A stretch of DNA of 64,000 nt, taken from positions 62,001 to 126,000 of the forward strand of contig CAJFQM010000009.1 of NCBI GenBank assembly GCA_904419075.1, given 5' to 3'. Source of the DNA: an uncultured Clostridia bacterium. GTDB taxonomy: Bacteria > Bacillota > Clostridia > Christensenellales > Borkfalkiaceae. Positions 31,861 through 40,800 of the stretch are shown piece by piece (the stretch's first letter is position 1; each line of letters opens with the position of its first letter). The notes beneath the pieces were generated by a model. It was not told the DNA's origin. It did no database searches and worked only from the letters and a program-made list of their open reading frames with translations. Position numbers and translations under genes: made by a program.

Positions 31861-33792
31861 ATGAAAGAATTCCGAAACAGATTTTCTTTTGCCGCGAGGG
31901 GAGCGTTAATTTTACTGCTTCTCCTCCCGGCGCTTTTTATAGCGGGAATATTCGGCGGCGGAGAGAAGACCGTGCGCGCCGCGGGGGAGGGATTGGCTTC
32001 TCTTGCGGTGGAGAAATACGAAGTGAATATGTCCGTTGCATCCGACCGTAAAATTTCGGTTCGGGAGAGTATCACCGTACGTTTTTTGAGGAGCGGGCTT
32101 ACGATGTTTTATCGGAGTCTGCCCGTGGATCAGGGAGACGAATATTTTGATTTTTCGGCGGAATGTCCGGGAAACGAAGCATTTTCGTGGTATGTGGCGT
32201 CGAATCCCGACACGAGCGGTTTTATCGACGTGAACTGTGTAGGGAACGCCTATGAAGGTGCTCGCTGGACGTATCATATTTCGTATACGATGATTTCGTC
32301 GAGCGACGAAGTAAAAGACGGAATGTTGTTGGACGTTATCGGAGCGGGCTGGCCCGTGGAGCTCAACGACGTGACGATAAATATTTCTTTCCCGGGGGGT
32401 CTGGATTCGTATGACGTGTACAGCGGCGGATTCGGGAGTACTTCCAACAAGTATGTGGAGGTAACTTCGGTGTCGGGGAAGAGGCTTTCCATGCATGCGG
32501 AGCGCCTTCCGATTGTTTATAACGATACGTATAACGAATCGATGGCGGCGGCGGTGACGTTGCGCTTTTCGCTGGGAGGGGGAGCTTTGACGGGATATAC
32601 GGCTTCCCGGATTTTTACGTCCCGAATGGGTTGGATTCTTTTGGCGGGAATCGCGGCGGTGGCCGCGGCGTTCGGCGCGTCGCTGATTTTTAAGAAGCGG
32701 CGGGAAATTATTCCCGTAGTGGGCTTAAAGGCGCCGAAGGACATGGATCCTTTGCGCATGGGGAAACTCATCGACGGGAAAGTGAACGACGAGGACATCG
32801 TTTCGATGATCTATTGGTTTGCGTCCAAGGGCTGGCTGTTCATCAATCTGGAAAAGGAAGACGATCCCGTTTTGATGAGACGTGCGGATTTGCCGGAGAA
32901 TATACCGTCTTATCAACGGACGTTGTTCGAGGGGCTTTTTGGGGGCATGGACAGCGTGCGCGTATCCTCTCTGGAAAATAAATTTTATAAGACGGCGGAT
33001 AAAGTGCGGACACTGGTGGATACCAAGGATATCGTACACTTCGAGCGGCGTTCGGAGTGGGGTTTGATCTTGGGCGGAGTTTTTGCGGCGTTGCTGTTTT
33101 TCTTTTCGTCGTTTTTCAGCTCTTTGGGGGTAGGCGGAGGATATAAATATTGGTTTTCTTGGATCATGGTGATTCCCGTCGTTCTCGTGGGAATGCTTCT
33201 TCGTAAGAATGTCAATTACCGATATAAGAAAAACAAAAGGGCGTATTTCTGGTCGTTTGTGCCGTTGATTCTGTTGGCGGCGGTCATTACGGTGTTATAT
33301 ATGCTTTTTATGGCGAAACACCTTCTCAATCCTTGGGAGAAGCTCGCCGTCGGAATATTCGCTTGGGGGTGCCTTTTCATCGGTCTGACTTCGTTATCCC
33401 CGACGAAGGAGTATGCGGAAATTTTGGGCGAGATTTTAGGGTTTAAGGAATTTATTACGGTGACGGAATCGGATAGAATCAAATTCATGCTGGAAGAAAA
33501 TCCGGAACTCTTTTACGATGTTCTGCCGTACGCGCAGGTGCTGGGAGTAACGAAGGAGTGGGAGGATAAATTCAAGGATATACTTCTCGAAGCTCCCTCC
33601 TGGTATATCGGATCGGGCGCGTCGGTCTTCGATTATATGATTTTCAGCAGTTGTCTGCGCCACGCGACGTCCGGAATGATGAGCCGCCCGCAAAGCAGCA
33701 TCGGATCGGGCGTAGGCCGAAGCGGCGGCGGAGGTCATTTCGGCGGATTTTCGGGCGGCGGCCACGGCGGTGGCGGCGGCGGAGCAAGATAA
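31861..33792 (+). CDS. DUF2207 membrane protein with Gly-rich tail
   Basis: This 643-residue protein has a signal sequence and a DUF2207 beta-rich ectodomain (residues ~45-260; YEVNMSVASDRKISVRESIT, FYRSLPVDQGD). It has membrane helices near 265-285, 405-435 and 475-520, and a C-terminal cytosolic-type region ending in a Gly/His-rich tail (GGGHFGGFSGGGHGGG), a common end of this family. Its role is unknown. It forms a two-gene unit with lemA, a conserved pairing. ATG 31861 is used; longer frames overlap lemA. Confidence 0.87.
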   Translation: MKEFRNRFSFAARGALILLLLLPALFIAGIFGGGEKTVRAAGEGLASLAVEKYEVNMSVASDRKISVRESITVRFLRSGLTMFYRSLPVDQGDEYFDFSAECPGNEAFSWYVASNPDTSGFIDVNCVGNAYEGARWTYHISYTMISSSDEVKDGMLLDVIGAGWPVELNDVTINISFPGGLDSYDVYSGGFGSTSNKYVEVTSVSGKRLSMHAERLPIVYNDTYNESMAAAVTLRFSLGGGALTGYTASRIFTSRMGWILLAGIAAVAAAFGASLIFKKRREIIPVVGLKAPKDMDPLRMGKLIDGKVNDEDIVSMIYWFASKGWLFINLEKEDDPVLMRRADLPENIPSYQRTLFEGLFGGMDSVRVSSLENKFYKTADKVRTLVDTKDIVHFERRSEWGLILGGVFAALLFFFSSFFSSLGVGGGYKYWFSWIMVIPVVLVGMLLRKNVNYRYKKNKRAYFWSFVPLILLAAVITVLYMLFMAKHLLNPWEKLAVGIFAWGCLFIGLTSLSPTKEYAEILGEILGFKEFITVTESDRIKFMLEENPELFYDVLPYAQVLGVTKEWEDKFKDILLEAPSWYIGSGASVFDYMIFSSCLRHATSGMMSRPQSSIGSGVGRSGGGGHFGGFSGGGHGGGGGGAR

Positions 33793-34131
33793 ACTTCGGG
33801 AAAGCCGAAATCAAAAAATTTTTTCCGAAGATTCTTTCCCGAGAGCCCTCTTCTCTGCCCGAACGATTTAAGCCGTTTTTCGGTTCCCGTGTTGCCCTTG
33901 CCTCGTTTCTTAAAATTTTTTTCAAATGTCGCGAATTTTTTCGGCGGTTGTTCTAAACCGCCGATTTTTTGCGTTTATTAAAAGAGGAGAAAAACAAGGC
34001 TCAATCCCTTTTGTCATAAGAGAAAAAGGGCAGTTAAAAGACAAAAATCTTTTGTGTTCGGAATGTGTTTGCCGTGTGTTTAATACGTGTTTTTCTCATA
34101 CTTCGTAAAATTGAAAAAAAGGAGGCGGAAT
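33793..34131. other. Intergenic region with a terminator, no gene
   Basis: No convincing coding frame is visible in this 339-bp gap. It holds the terminator at 33941-33970 and then A+T-rich sequence leading to the next gene. I could not identify a clear -35/-10 pair for that gene. Confidence 0.5.
33941..33970 (+). terminator. Intrinsic terminator of lemA-DUF2207
   Basis: TCGGCGGTT (33941-33949), GTTCTA loop, AACCGCCGA (33956-33964), six T. Confidence 0.88.
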
Positions 34132-35169
34132 GTGAGGAAAACAAAGGGATTGAGGGCACTTTTCACCATGGTGGGCTCGGTGATCGGCGCGGGGTTTGTT
34201 TCCGGTCGGGAACTGCTGCAATTTTTTGGATATTTTCGCATTTCAACCGTATATTATGCAGGATTGCTTTTTTTCTTTTTCTTTCTTTTATGCGTTCGGC
34301 TCGGGCGTATTTACGGCGGGTTTGAGGGCGCCTTGAAGGGGATTTTCGGGCGGTTTTCGAAAACCGTAAAAGCGGTGATCCTGTTTGGTTCGTTCGTTTC
34401 GTGTGCGGGAATGCTTTCGGGACTGAACTCCCTTTTGCCGCAGGCGAAGCCCTTTCTGACTCTCGCGTTTCTGGTGTTTGCCTGTTTTGTGGCCGAAAAA
34501 GGCGTAGGGGGAATAGGTACGGTGAATCTCGTCGTCATGCCCGTCGTGCTCGTTTCCGTGGTCGTGCTCATATTTTCTTTCGGAGGGCTGTCTCCGTCGG
34601 AGCCGCCCCGCGCGTCTTTCGGTTCGGTTTTATCGGTTTATCTGTACGTTTCGATGAATACGTTTCTTTCCATGCCCGTGCTCTGCGATCTCGGGGCCGA
34701 GCTGAAAGACAGTGCGGCTTCGCGCTGCTGCCTGATTTCCGCACTGATCATCGCTCTCAGCGTGGGCCTTATATTGTCCGCCGTTTGTTCGGACAAAACT
34801 TCGTTTTCCTTCGATTTGCCGTTGTCGTATGTGTTGGGAGGAGTAACGTTTTTTCCGATTATTGCGGGGGGAGGAATATTGACGTCCCTGTTATCTGCTT
34901 TTTATCCCCTCTATCATTTGGCGGGGCGGAAATTCGGAACGGCCGGAAAGTGGGTTTTGTTTGTCGTGACGGAGTGCTGTTCCTTTATCGGTTTCAAAAA
35001 CATTGTGGCAACCGTTTATCCCGCGCTGGGGATTTTCGGCATGACGATGACGGCGATCTGTGCGGTCGTATACTTGGGAAAATCCGGGCTGAAAAGACAA
35101 ATATCTGCGGCTCTGCCCATCGGAAAAATTCGTGAAAAACGGTTAAAAAGTGACCGTAAAACCCGATAA
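34132..35169 (+). CDS. YkvI-like membrane transporter (APC-type)
   Basis: This 345-residue protein has about ten hydrophobic segments. The N-terminal GSVIGAGFVSGRELLQFFG motif is the hallmark of YkvI-type proteins, distant relatives of amino acid/sodium symporters. The substrate is unknown. GTG 34132 is selected because AAAGGAGG ends 6 nt upstream; the frame continues upstream from an ATG at 34087 that lacks a binding site. It is followed by the promoter and riboswitch of the MATE gene. Confidence 0.8.
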   Translation: MRKTKGLRALFTMVGSVIGAGFVSGRELLQFFGYFRISTVYYAGLLFFFFFLLCVRLGRIYGGFEGALKGIFGRFSKTVKAVILFGSFVSCAGMLSGLNSLLPQAKPFLTLAFLVFACFVAEKGVGGIGTVNLVVMPVVLVSVVVLIFSFGGLSPSEPPRASFGSVLSVYLYVSMNTFLSMPVLCDLGAELKDSAASRCCLISALIIALSVGLILSAVCSDKTSFSFDLPLSYVLGGVTFFPIIAGGGILTSLLSAFYPLYHLAGRKFGTAGKWVLFVVTECCSFIGFKNIVATVYPALGIFGMTMTAICAVVYLGKSGLKRQISAALPIGKIREKRLKSDRKTR

Positions 35170-35174
35170 AATGT

Positions 35175-35203
35175 TTGACAGAAAGAACTTTTTTTGATAA
35201 AAT
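35175..35203 (+). promoter_or_regulatory. Sigma-A promoter of the MATE leader
   Basis: TTGACA (35175-35180), 17-nt spacer, TAAAAT (35198-35203). The start is at about 35210. Confidence 0.75.
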
Positions 35204-35212
35204 GTCTCATAC

Positions 35213-35299
35213 GTGAATCATCGGAAGGTGACATAAACACGATTTATGCATCGGATAAGATGGTCGGGGTGAAACCGACTTCTTGTCCGGTGTTTTTTT
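35213..35299 (+). ncRNA. Candidate guanidine-IV (mepA-type) riboswitch with terminator
   Basis: The ~90-nt leader holds CATAAA-CACGA-TTTATG (35232-35248). It then has a terminator stem CATCGGATAAGA (35249-35260)/TCTTGTCCGGTG (35281-35292) with an inner GTCGG/CCGAC arm and T7 (35293-35299). The segment CATCGG recurs at 35219 and 35249, which could allow alternative pairing. A terminator-controlled leader on a MATE gene is exactly the setting of the mepA motif. I assign the class from context and general architecture, not from an alignment. Confidence 0.6.
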
Positions 35300-35308
35300 G
35301 AGGTGGAT

Positions 35309-36661
35309 ATGGCTTCGCAGCACAAGACTTTGGGAAAAACCTATCTTCGTTATCTGTTTGCGGGACTGGGGAGTGCCGTAATCGTTTCCATCTATTCCAT
35401 AGTGGACGCGATCATGGTAGGGAAATACGAGGGGGCGAACGGTACGGCCGCCCTGTCGGTAGTCATGCCGATCTGGACGATTATTTTAAGTCTGGGCTTG
35501 TTGTTCGGCGTGGGAGGCGGTTCTCTCATGTCCAAGGCCCGCGGCGAGGGCGATGAAAAGCGCGGGCGAGAAATCTTTACCGTGGCGTTTGTCTGTGCGG
35601 TGGTCGTCGCTTTGCTCATCTGGGGCGTGCTTCTGGTCTTTGAAAATTCTCTCCTGCGGTTGTTCGGAGCGGACGACACGCTTTTGCCTTTGGCGAAAAA
35701 GTATCTTACATGGATGAAGTTTTCCATGCCGCTCTTTACGATGGGACAATTTCTGTCCTGCTTTATCCGCAACGATAACGCGCCGACGAAAGCCATGGCC
35801 GCGGTCATTACGGGCGGCGTGTTCAATATCGTCGGAGATTATTTTTTCGTATTCGTGCGGGATATGGGCGCGGAGGGCGCGGGGCTGGCTACGGCGCTCG
35901 GACAAGTTCTCGCCGTCGGGATTCTCGTTTCGCATTTTTTCTCTCGGCAGAACGGCTTGAAATTTGTGCGTCCCGACGCATTTTTCCGTAAAGCGGCCGC
36001 CGTTTTTATCGCGGGATTTTCCGTATTCGTCGTGGATTTGGCCCTGGGCGTTCTTACGATGCTGTTCAATAATCAGATCATGAAATATCTCGGCGCCGAC
36101 GCTTTGGCCGTTTACGGGGTCATCATCAACGTCTCCGTATTGGTGCAGAGCCTTTCCTACGGCGTCGGACAGGCGGCTCAGCCTATCGTGTCCCAGGCAT
36201 ATGGGGCCGGAGAAAAGAAAAATATCCTTCGCATAGAACGATATGGAATTTTTTCCGCCTTGATTCTCGGCGTCATCGCGTTTGCGGTGGCGGAAATCCT
36301 GCCGCTTTCCATCGTGCGGGGATTTATGAAAACGAACGCCGCAATCGAGGAGATAGCTCCGAATATATTCAGAATTTATGCGCTGTCTTTTCTCCTTTTG
36401 CCCGCGAATATTTTCTTTACGTATTATTATCAGGCGATCATGCGTCCGACGGGAGCTTTGACGATTTCTCTGGTTCGCGGAATTTTTCTGAGCGGGTTGT
36501 TAACCTTTCTTCTGCCCGTATTTTTGGGAGGTGCCGCGCTCTGGTGGGTGATGCCCGTCACGGAAATATTTACTTTCGGGATTGGACTTATCTTCGGACG
36601 AAAATATCGCTTTTCCTCGGAGGAGACAAAGGATGAAAATTTAGCGAAAAACAATGATTAA
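35309..36661 (+). CDS. MATE family efflux transporter (MepA-like)
   Basis: This 450-residue protein has twelve hydrophobic segments and two internally related MATE halves (SIVDAIMVGKYEGANGTAALSV near residue 25; YGVGQAAQPIVSQAYGAGEKK near residue 290). It exports cations, drugs or metabolites by H+ or Na+ antiport. ATG 35309 is preceded by GAGG immediately after the leader terminator. The riboswitch context suggests guanidinium or a related compound is the inducer and possibly the substrate; this is inference. Confidence 0.9.
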   Translation: MASQHKTLGKTYLRYLFAGLGSAVIVSIYSIVDAIMVGKYEGANGTAALSVVMPIWTIILSLGLLFGVGGGSLMSKARGEGDEKRGREIFTVAFVCAVVVALLIWGVLLVFENSLLRLFGADDTLLPLAKKYLTWMKFSMPLFTMGQFLSCFIRNDNAPTKAMAAVITGGVFNIVGDYFFVFVRDMGAEGAGLATALGQVLAVGILVSHFFSRQNGLKFVRPDAFFRKAAAVFIAGFSVFVVDLALGVLTMLFNNQIMKYLGADALAVYGVIINVSVLVQSLSYGVGQAAQPIVSQAYGAGEKKNILRIERYGIFSALILGVIAFAVAEILPLSIVRGFMKTNAAIEEIAPNIFRIYALSFLLLPANIFFTYYYQAIMRPTGALTISLVRGIFLSGLLTFLLPVFLGGAALWWVMPVTEIFTFGIGLIFGRKYRFSSEETKDENLAKNND

Positions 36662-36695
36662 TAATTCTTGAATTTTGCGGATAAAAATAAAAAAG

Positions 36696-36720
36696 CGTCG
36701 CTTTGGGCGGCGTTTTTTTT
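36696..36720 (+). terminator. Intrinsic terminator of the MATE gene
   Basis: CGTCGC (36696-36701), TTTGG loop, GCGGCG (36707-36712), eight T. Confidence 0.85.
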
Positions 36721-37027
36721 ATTGCCTGAAAGGGGCTGAAAAGAAGCGTGAAAGGAGATCGGAGCAAAGATTTCAGACAGATTTCATGAGAGAAAATATG
36801 CAATTTAAATGAGGGACATGGAAAATTTTGTTATAATTGTTATAGATTTCCAAAATATGGAATAAATGGAATGGAAATTATTTGACATGAAGGAATAATA
36901 TGGTATAATAAAGATGAATGTGAAATAATATTGAAAATAGAAATAAAGCATAGAGATCGGAATTATACAAAAATACTGAGAAACTTAAACCAACGATATA
37001 CCGATATTAAGGGATTACATAAGAAAG
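36721..37027. other. A+T-rich promoter region of the sigma-factor island
   Basis: No gene is visible in this 307-bp stretch. It marks an abrupt change to A/T-rich sequence that continues through 39.7 kb. A second TATAAT word lies at 36832-36837 without a good -35. Confidence 0.6.
36882..36909 (+). promoter_or_regulatory. Sigma-A promoter of the sigma-factor operon
   Basis: TTGACA (36882-36887), 16-nt spacer, TATAAT (36904-36909). The leader to ATG 37028 is ~110 nt. Confidence 0.8.
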
Positions 37028-37573
37028 ATGGAAAGAGAGCTAAACGAAATTTTAGGAGATTTGTTGATTCAATTAGCACAGAAAAATCTTGACGCCTTGG
37101 ACGAGATTCATCGTTTAATAGGAAAAACTTTGTATACAATCGGAAACAAATACTTTTATCAGAAAGCCGATATTGAAGATACGGTACACGATTTATATTA
37201 TGTGATTTCCAAAAAGGCGCATAAATATAAACCCGGAAGTAACGCTTGCGCGTGGCTTACGACGATTTTGAAAAATTTGGCAAAGAACAGACTGAAAAAA
37301 GAAAAACGGATTTGTTCTTTGACAGAACTTAACGCCATGAGAAGTCGGGTTTGGATGAATGAGGAAGACCGAAATTATCTGGATCAACATCTGTTGATTA
37401 ACGAAATTTTTAAGCAACTGACCCCTTATGAAAAGGAGTTGGTTGTCTATCATTTTTGGTTTCGGTTTTCTTACAACGAAATTGCAAAGATTTACAACAA
37501 ACCGAAAAGTACGATTGCGAGTCAAATCAGCCGTTTGGAAGAGCGGTTGAGAAAATTTTATAAAAAAGAATAA
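37028..37573 (+). CDS. ECF-like RNA polymerase sigma factor
   Basis: This 181-residue protein has a sigma region 2 core (YQKADIEDTVHDLYYVISKK, then ACAWLTTILKNLAKNRLKKE) and a region 4 helix-turn-helix (FSYNEIAKIYNKPKSTIASQ). These are the two domains of ECF-type factors, with no region 1 or 3. Length is normal. No strong ribosome binding site is seen. It leads a four-gene island whose third gene encodes an anti-sigma-like membrane protein. Codon choice is visibly A/T-biased compared with flanking genes, suggesting recent transfer. Confidence 0.87.
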   Translation: MERELNEILGDLLIQLAQKNLDALDEIHRLIGKTLYTIGNKYFYQKADIEDTVHDLYYVISKKAHKYKPGSNACAWLTTILKNLAKNRLKKEKRICSLTELNAMRSRVWMNEEDRNYLDQHLLINEIFKQLTPYEKELVVYHFWFRFSYNEIAKIYNKPKSTIASQISRLEERLRKFYKKE

Positions 37574-37643
37574 AATTTTCTCGTACGAAAGCCTTGTCTG
37601 AATTGTTATATATTATGCTAACACACAAAGGAGATTGTATTTT

Positions 37644-38537
37644 ATGAAAAAAGTTAACAGAGTATCCAAAGTAGCAATCGCGGCGCTTTGCGCTGCCTTC
37701 GCCGTTCTGAATGTCGGTCCGTTGGTCGGACAAGCTGCAAAAGCAGACGAGCTTGAGAATACGGCAAATGAAACTTTTTATTGCGCTGACGGCGATGATG
37801 ATTTTATATATGGGGGACAGGGGGAAATAGCTGATTCGAGCTACGAAATTGAATATGATTATTATGAAATTGTAGAAAATATAAAGCATTATTCGGCGCC
37901 TTCCTTTGGAAACTTGGACGATAGCATGACAAATACGTGTGCACCTGCCGCAGGAACAAACGTTGTGGTTTTTTATGACAGGTGGTATGAAAATTTGGTT
38001 CCGGATTATACGCCAGGGATACAGCTTGCTCTGGGATATTACTATTACATGGATATGGCAAAACCTGAGACTACGAACGTATTAGAAACTTTGTATAAGT
38101 TGATGGATACGAATGTCGGCAGTGGTGGGACATCGGAAAGCCAATTTTTGAACGGCTTATCGGAATATGTCGATAATGCGGGATATGATTTATCTTACAC
38201 GTCTTTTTACAGTGGTGCAAAAACTGTAGATTTGAACGCCTTGAAAGAGGCCATTAACCAAAATAAAGTCGGCGTGGTTTTTTGCAGCAGATACAATTTT
38301 GTATATGGAATTAGGCACGATGAAAATAAAACAATAATAGCAAAAGAAGATGCTAATATTGGACATATGATGATGGTATACGGTTATCAGACGATTGCTT
38401 ATTATAAAAATGATATAAATTTCCATACGGATACTTTTTTGTATGTCAGCAGCGGATATGGAGATGGGGCACAAGGTTATATGGAGCTTAACAGTTATCT
38501 GAACATTGAAGATGCTCTGATTATGGCGATATCATAA
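37644..38537 (+). CDS. Secreted C39-like cysteine peptidase
   Basis: This 297-residue protein has a signal peptide (residues 1-~36, cleaved after a QAAKA-type site) and an acidic Tyr-rich pro-like stretch (40-85). A papain-fold domain follows with nucleophile Cys99 in TNTCAPAAGTN, His241 in NIGHMMMVYGYQ, and a likely third residue in the following strand (SGYGDGAQG or SYLNIEDA). This matches Peptidase_C39_2-like secreted proteins. It is exported, not membrane-anchored. AAAGGAG ends 10 nt before ATG 37644. It sits between a sigma factor and its probable anti-sigma partner. Confidence 0.75.
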   Translation: MKKVNRVSKVAIAALCAAFAVLNVGPLVGQAAKADELENTANETFYCADGDDDFIYGGQGEIADSSYEIEYDYYEIVENIKHYSAPSFGNLDDSMTNTCAPAAGTNVVVFYDRWYENLVPDYTPGIQLALGYYYYMDMAKPETTNVLETLYKLMDTNVGSGGTSESQFLNGLSEYVDNAGYDLSYTSFYSGAKTVDLNALKEAINQNKVGVVFCSRYNFVYGIRHDENKTIIAKEDANIGHMMMVYGYQTIAYYKNDINFHTDTFLYVSSGYGDGAQGYMELNSYLNIEDALIMAIS

Positions 38538-38557
38538 ATACAAATAAAGGAGTAACT

Positions 38558-39712
38558 ATGAAACAGGAGAAAGACAAATGGGAAGAATTCAAAGAACTTC
38601 CGGATGCATACGAAATAAACGATGATTTAGTCCCGAAAGTGAAATACGAGATTTTTAGAGAAAAACATGCAAAACGGCGGATTCATTGGCAGGCTATTGT
38701 TGCGAGTATTACGATATGTGCTATTGGAGTAGGGGTATTCATGCCTATTTATCTTTCTAACCATATAAAAGAAGAAGGCGATGAAGGAAAGTATTATAGT
38801 GAAAATAAATTAATAAAACATCCAATAGAAAATATAGAAGAATATTTGACTGAAAATGATTTAGATGTTTTATATTATACCGAAGAAACTGCAAAATCGA
38901 TAAGTATGAGCATACAAGACTCTAATGAATTAGCTTTGATTTGTCAAGAAATGGATGTTATTGATGAAAATTTAGTGGATAATATACAATTACAAATACA
39001 ATTAATGCTCGATGCAAAATTTGGCATGTTTACTATATTTGAAAACCTTACTAATTCATGCTCCATTTCTGAAATATTAATAGAATATTCAGTTGAACAG
39101 AATGTAGAAGGTAATCAAATTTTAGCAAAATTTACTTATGAGAGTATTCCATATTATTTGAAAATTCAAACCGATGACGCAACAGGCAAATTAGAAAAAT
39201 ATATCAATATGTTGTTTGAGGAGCAGGAAGAAACTTATCTCGATGACGGAGTAATCGTCAATAGCGTAGTTGAAGATCCTCAAGCTTTTATCGACGGCAA
39301 CAATCTTGATATTCTCTATTATTCCGACGATATGATCGGTCCTATGGGAATGGGAAATACTATGAGCGGAAAATTAGAAGATACAGGAGAATTAACGTTT
39401 TTTAGCCAACGGTTGATGTTTATCACAGAAGAGATGACCGTGGACGAGCTGTCTTTACAAATTCTTCTTTTACCGGATAAGAAATTCAGTAAACTGAAAA
39501 TGTATGAAAATCTTCCAGATTCGATGACGATTTCCGGAATTCAAGTCGAATATGGATATACCGATAAAGGGCAAAGAAAAGTTGCGCTGATAAAGTTTAC
39601 ATATAACGGACTTCCATACTTTCTGGATATTCAGGCGGATGATCTGGAAGGAAAAGTGGAATACTATGTCGGCCTGTTACTTTCGGGAGCTGAAAATTCT
39701 CTCGTTGCATAA
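38558..39712 (+). CDS. Single-pass anti-sigma-like protein with duplicated ectodomain
   Basis: This 384-residue protein has a ~45-residue cytosolic, charged N-terminus, one membrane helix (residues 46-67) and an outside region made of two homologous domains (about 90-222 and 239-375). Matching landmarks are NDLDVLYYTEE/NNLDILYYSDD, FTIFENLTNSCSIS/LKMYENLPDSMTIS and KFTYESIPYYLKIQ/KFTYNGLPYFLDIQ. Topology and position after a sigma factor fit an anti-sigma sensor, but no known anti-sigma domain (ASD or zinc motif) is evident. AAAGGAG precedes ATG 38558. The ectodomain family is not one I recognise. Confidence 0.68.
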   Translation: MKQEKDKWEEFKELPDAYEINDDLVPKVKYEIFREKHAKRRIHWQAIVASITICAIGVGVFMPIYLSNHIKEEGDEGKYYSENKLIKHPIENIEEYLTENDLDVLYYTEETAKSISMSIQDSNELALICQEMDVIDENLVDNIQLQIQLMLDAKFGMFTIFENLTNSCSISEILIEYSVEQNVEGNQILAKFTYESIPYYLKIQTDDATGKLEKYINMLFEEQEETYLDDGVIVNSVVEDPQAFIDGNNLDILYYSDDMIGPMGMGNTMSGKLEDTGELTFFSQRLMFITEEMTVDELSLQILLLPDKKFSKLKMYENLPDSMTISGIQVEYGYTDKGQRKVALIKFTYNGLPYFLDIQADDLEGKVEYYVGLLLSGAENSLVA

Positions 39713-39774
39713 AAATGTTTTCGCGTGTCGGGCGGACAACGTTTTACCACTTTACGACAAAAATAAATAATTTG

Positions 39775-39819
39775 AAGGAGGCCGAGGAAATTAAAAAAAC
39801 AATCCTCGGAAAAAAAATG
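39775..39819 (+). promoter_or_regulatory. Shine-Dalgarno held near the start codon by a hairpin
   Basis: AAGGAGG (39775-39781) is 35 nt from ATG 39817, normally too far. The intervening CCGAGGA (39782-39788) and TCCTCGG (39803-39809) form a perfect stem. When folded out, this leaves seven A residues between site and start. This favours 39817 as the start of the BtrH-like protein. Confidence 0.5.
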
Positions 39820-40773
39820 ATGCAAAAGAAAGTATTGAAGAACATTACGCACTACAATGATTGTTGGTTCAGAAACTGTTTTTATCAGCAACTCGTCGCC
39901 GCTTACGGCGCTTTCGGGATTCCCGCGGATTACGTCGTCTGCAATTATACGATCGATCTCGATTTCAACGAGGATACGCAGGTACTCGATATCCACGAGC
40001 ATGAAATTCTGAGTGACAGCGAATTTAACGCTTTGACGGGCGTCTGCCAAAAAAGAGTGCGCTTTCAAGACGTCGTTAAACAATTATGTACCGCGATTCG
40101 TGCAGGAAATCCCGTGATTCTGGGTGCGGACAGTTTCTACCTCCCTTCGAAGATTCAATACTATAATCAGAAACATGCTCCTCATTATTTACTGATTTAT
40201 GGCTTCGACCTCAAACGGAAGACGTTTACCGTCGGAGAAAACGACGGAATCGCGATTTTCCATTTTACCGAAAAAGAAATTCCGTTTGAAGTAATCGAGC
40301 AAACTTACCATTCCTTTGAAGAACGTTTCGCTTCTCCCGATTCTGCCGTTCAGTTGGAAATCGCAAAGAAATGTCCGCTCTATCTTCGGGCCGATGCCAT
40401 GAATAAGCTCAAAAAGGATTTCTGCGAAAGAAATTACATACAATACGCCTCTTTTTATCGCATGCTTTTGGAAAAAAGCTGGACCGTGGAAGAATTATCG
40501 TCTTGGTCGGAATTCGCGGTCAAATATACCAACTTTTTCCGAATTCTCATGAAACAGTGCAGCTATATGTTCGGAGAACCTAAAAAACTGAATGTCCTTG
40601 CCGATATTTGGCACAACGCTCTTTCTGCTTTGGAAATCTTTAAAGAAGCAATTAACCTCGGACAGCCCGAACTGATGAACTCCGAAAGAAGTGAAAAAAT
40701 TACCCAAGATATGGAAGAAAAATTGAAAATGTTAAATCGGCTCAGAGCAATGAGCATGCGAATGGTCGTTTGA
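39817..40773 (+). CDS. BtrH N-terminal-like papain-fold protein
   Basis: This 318-residue protein has an N-terminal C39/BtrH-like domain with Cys16 in HYNDCWFRNC. It then has DSFYLPSKIQYYNQKH, which resembles the BtrH pattern, APHYLLIYGFD with His120/His123, and VGENDG. The C-terminal ~170 residues are helical. BtrH transfers an acyl group during butirosin synthesis; relatives occur in peptide and polyketide clusters. There is no signal peptide, so it is cytosolic. An alternative ATG at 39715, 3 nt after the upstream stop, would add 34 residues without a binding site. It ends at a bidirectional terminator. Confidence 0.72.
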   Translation: MMQKKVLKNITHYNDCWFRNCFYQQLVAAYGAFGIPADYVVCNYTIDLDFNEDTQVLDIHEHEILSDSEFNALTGVCQKRVRFQDVVKQLCTAIRAGNPVILGADSFYLPSKIQYYNQKHAPHYLLIYGFDLKRKTFTVGENDGIAIFHFTEKEIPFEVIEQTYHSFEERFASPDSAVQLEIAKKCPLYLRADAMNKLKKDFCERNYIQYASFYRMLLEKSWTVEELSSWSEFAVKYTNFFRILMKQCSYMFGEPKKLNVLADIWHNALSALEIFKEAINLGQPELMNSERSEKITQDMEEKLKMLNRLRAMSMRMVV

Positions 40774-40800
40774 ATCTTTATTCCCCGAATCTTTTGCATC

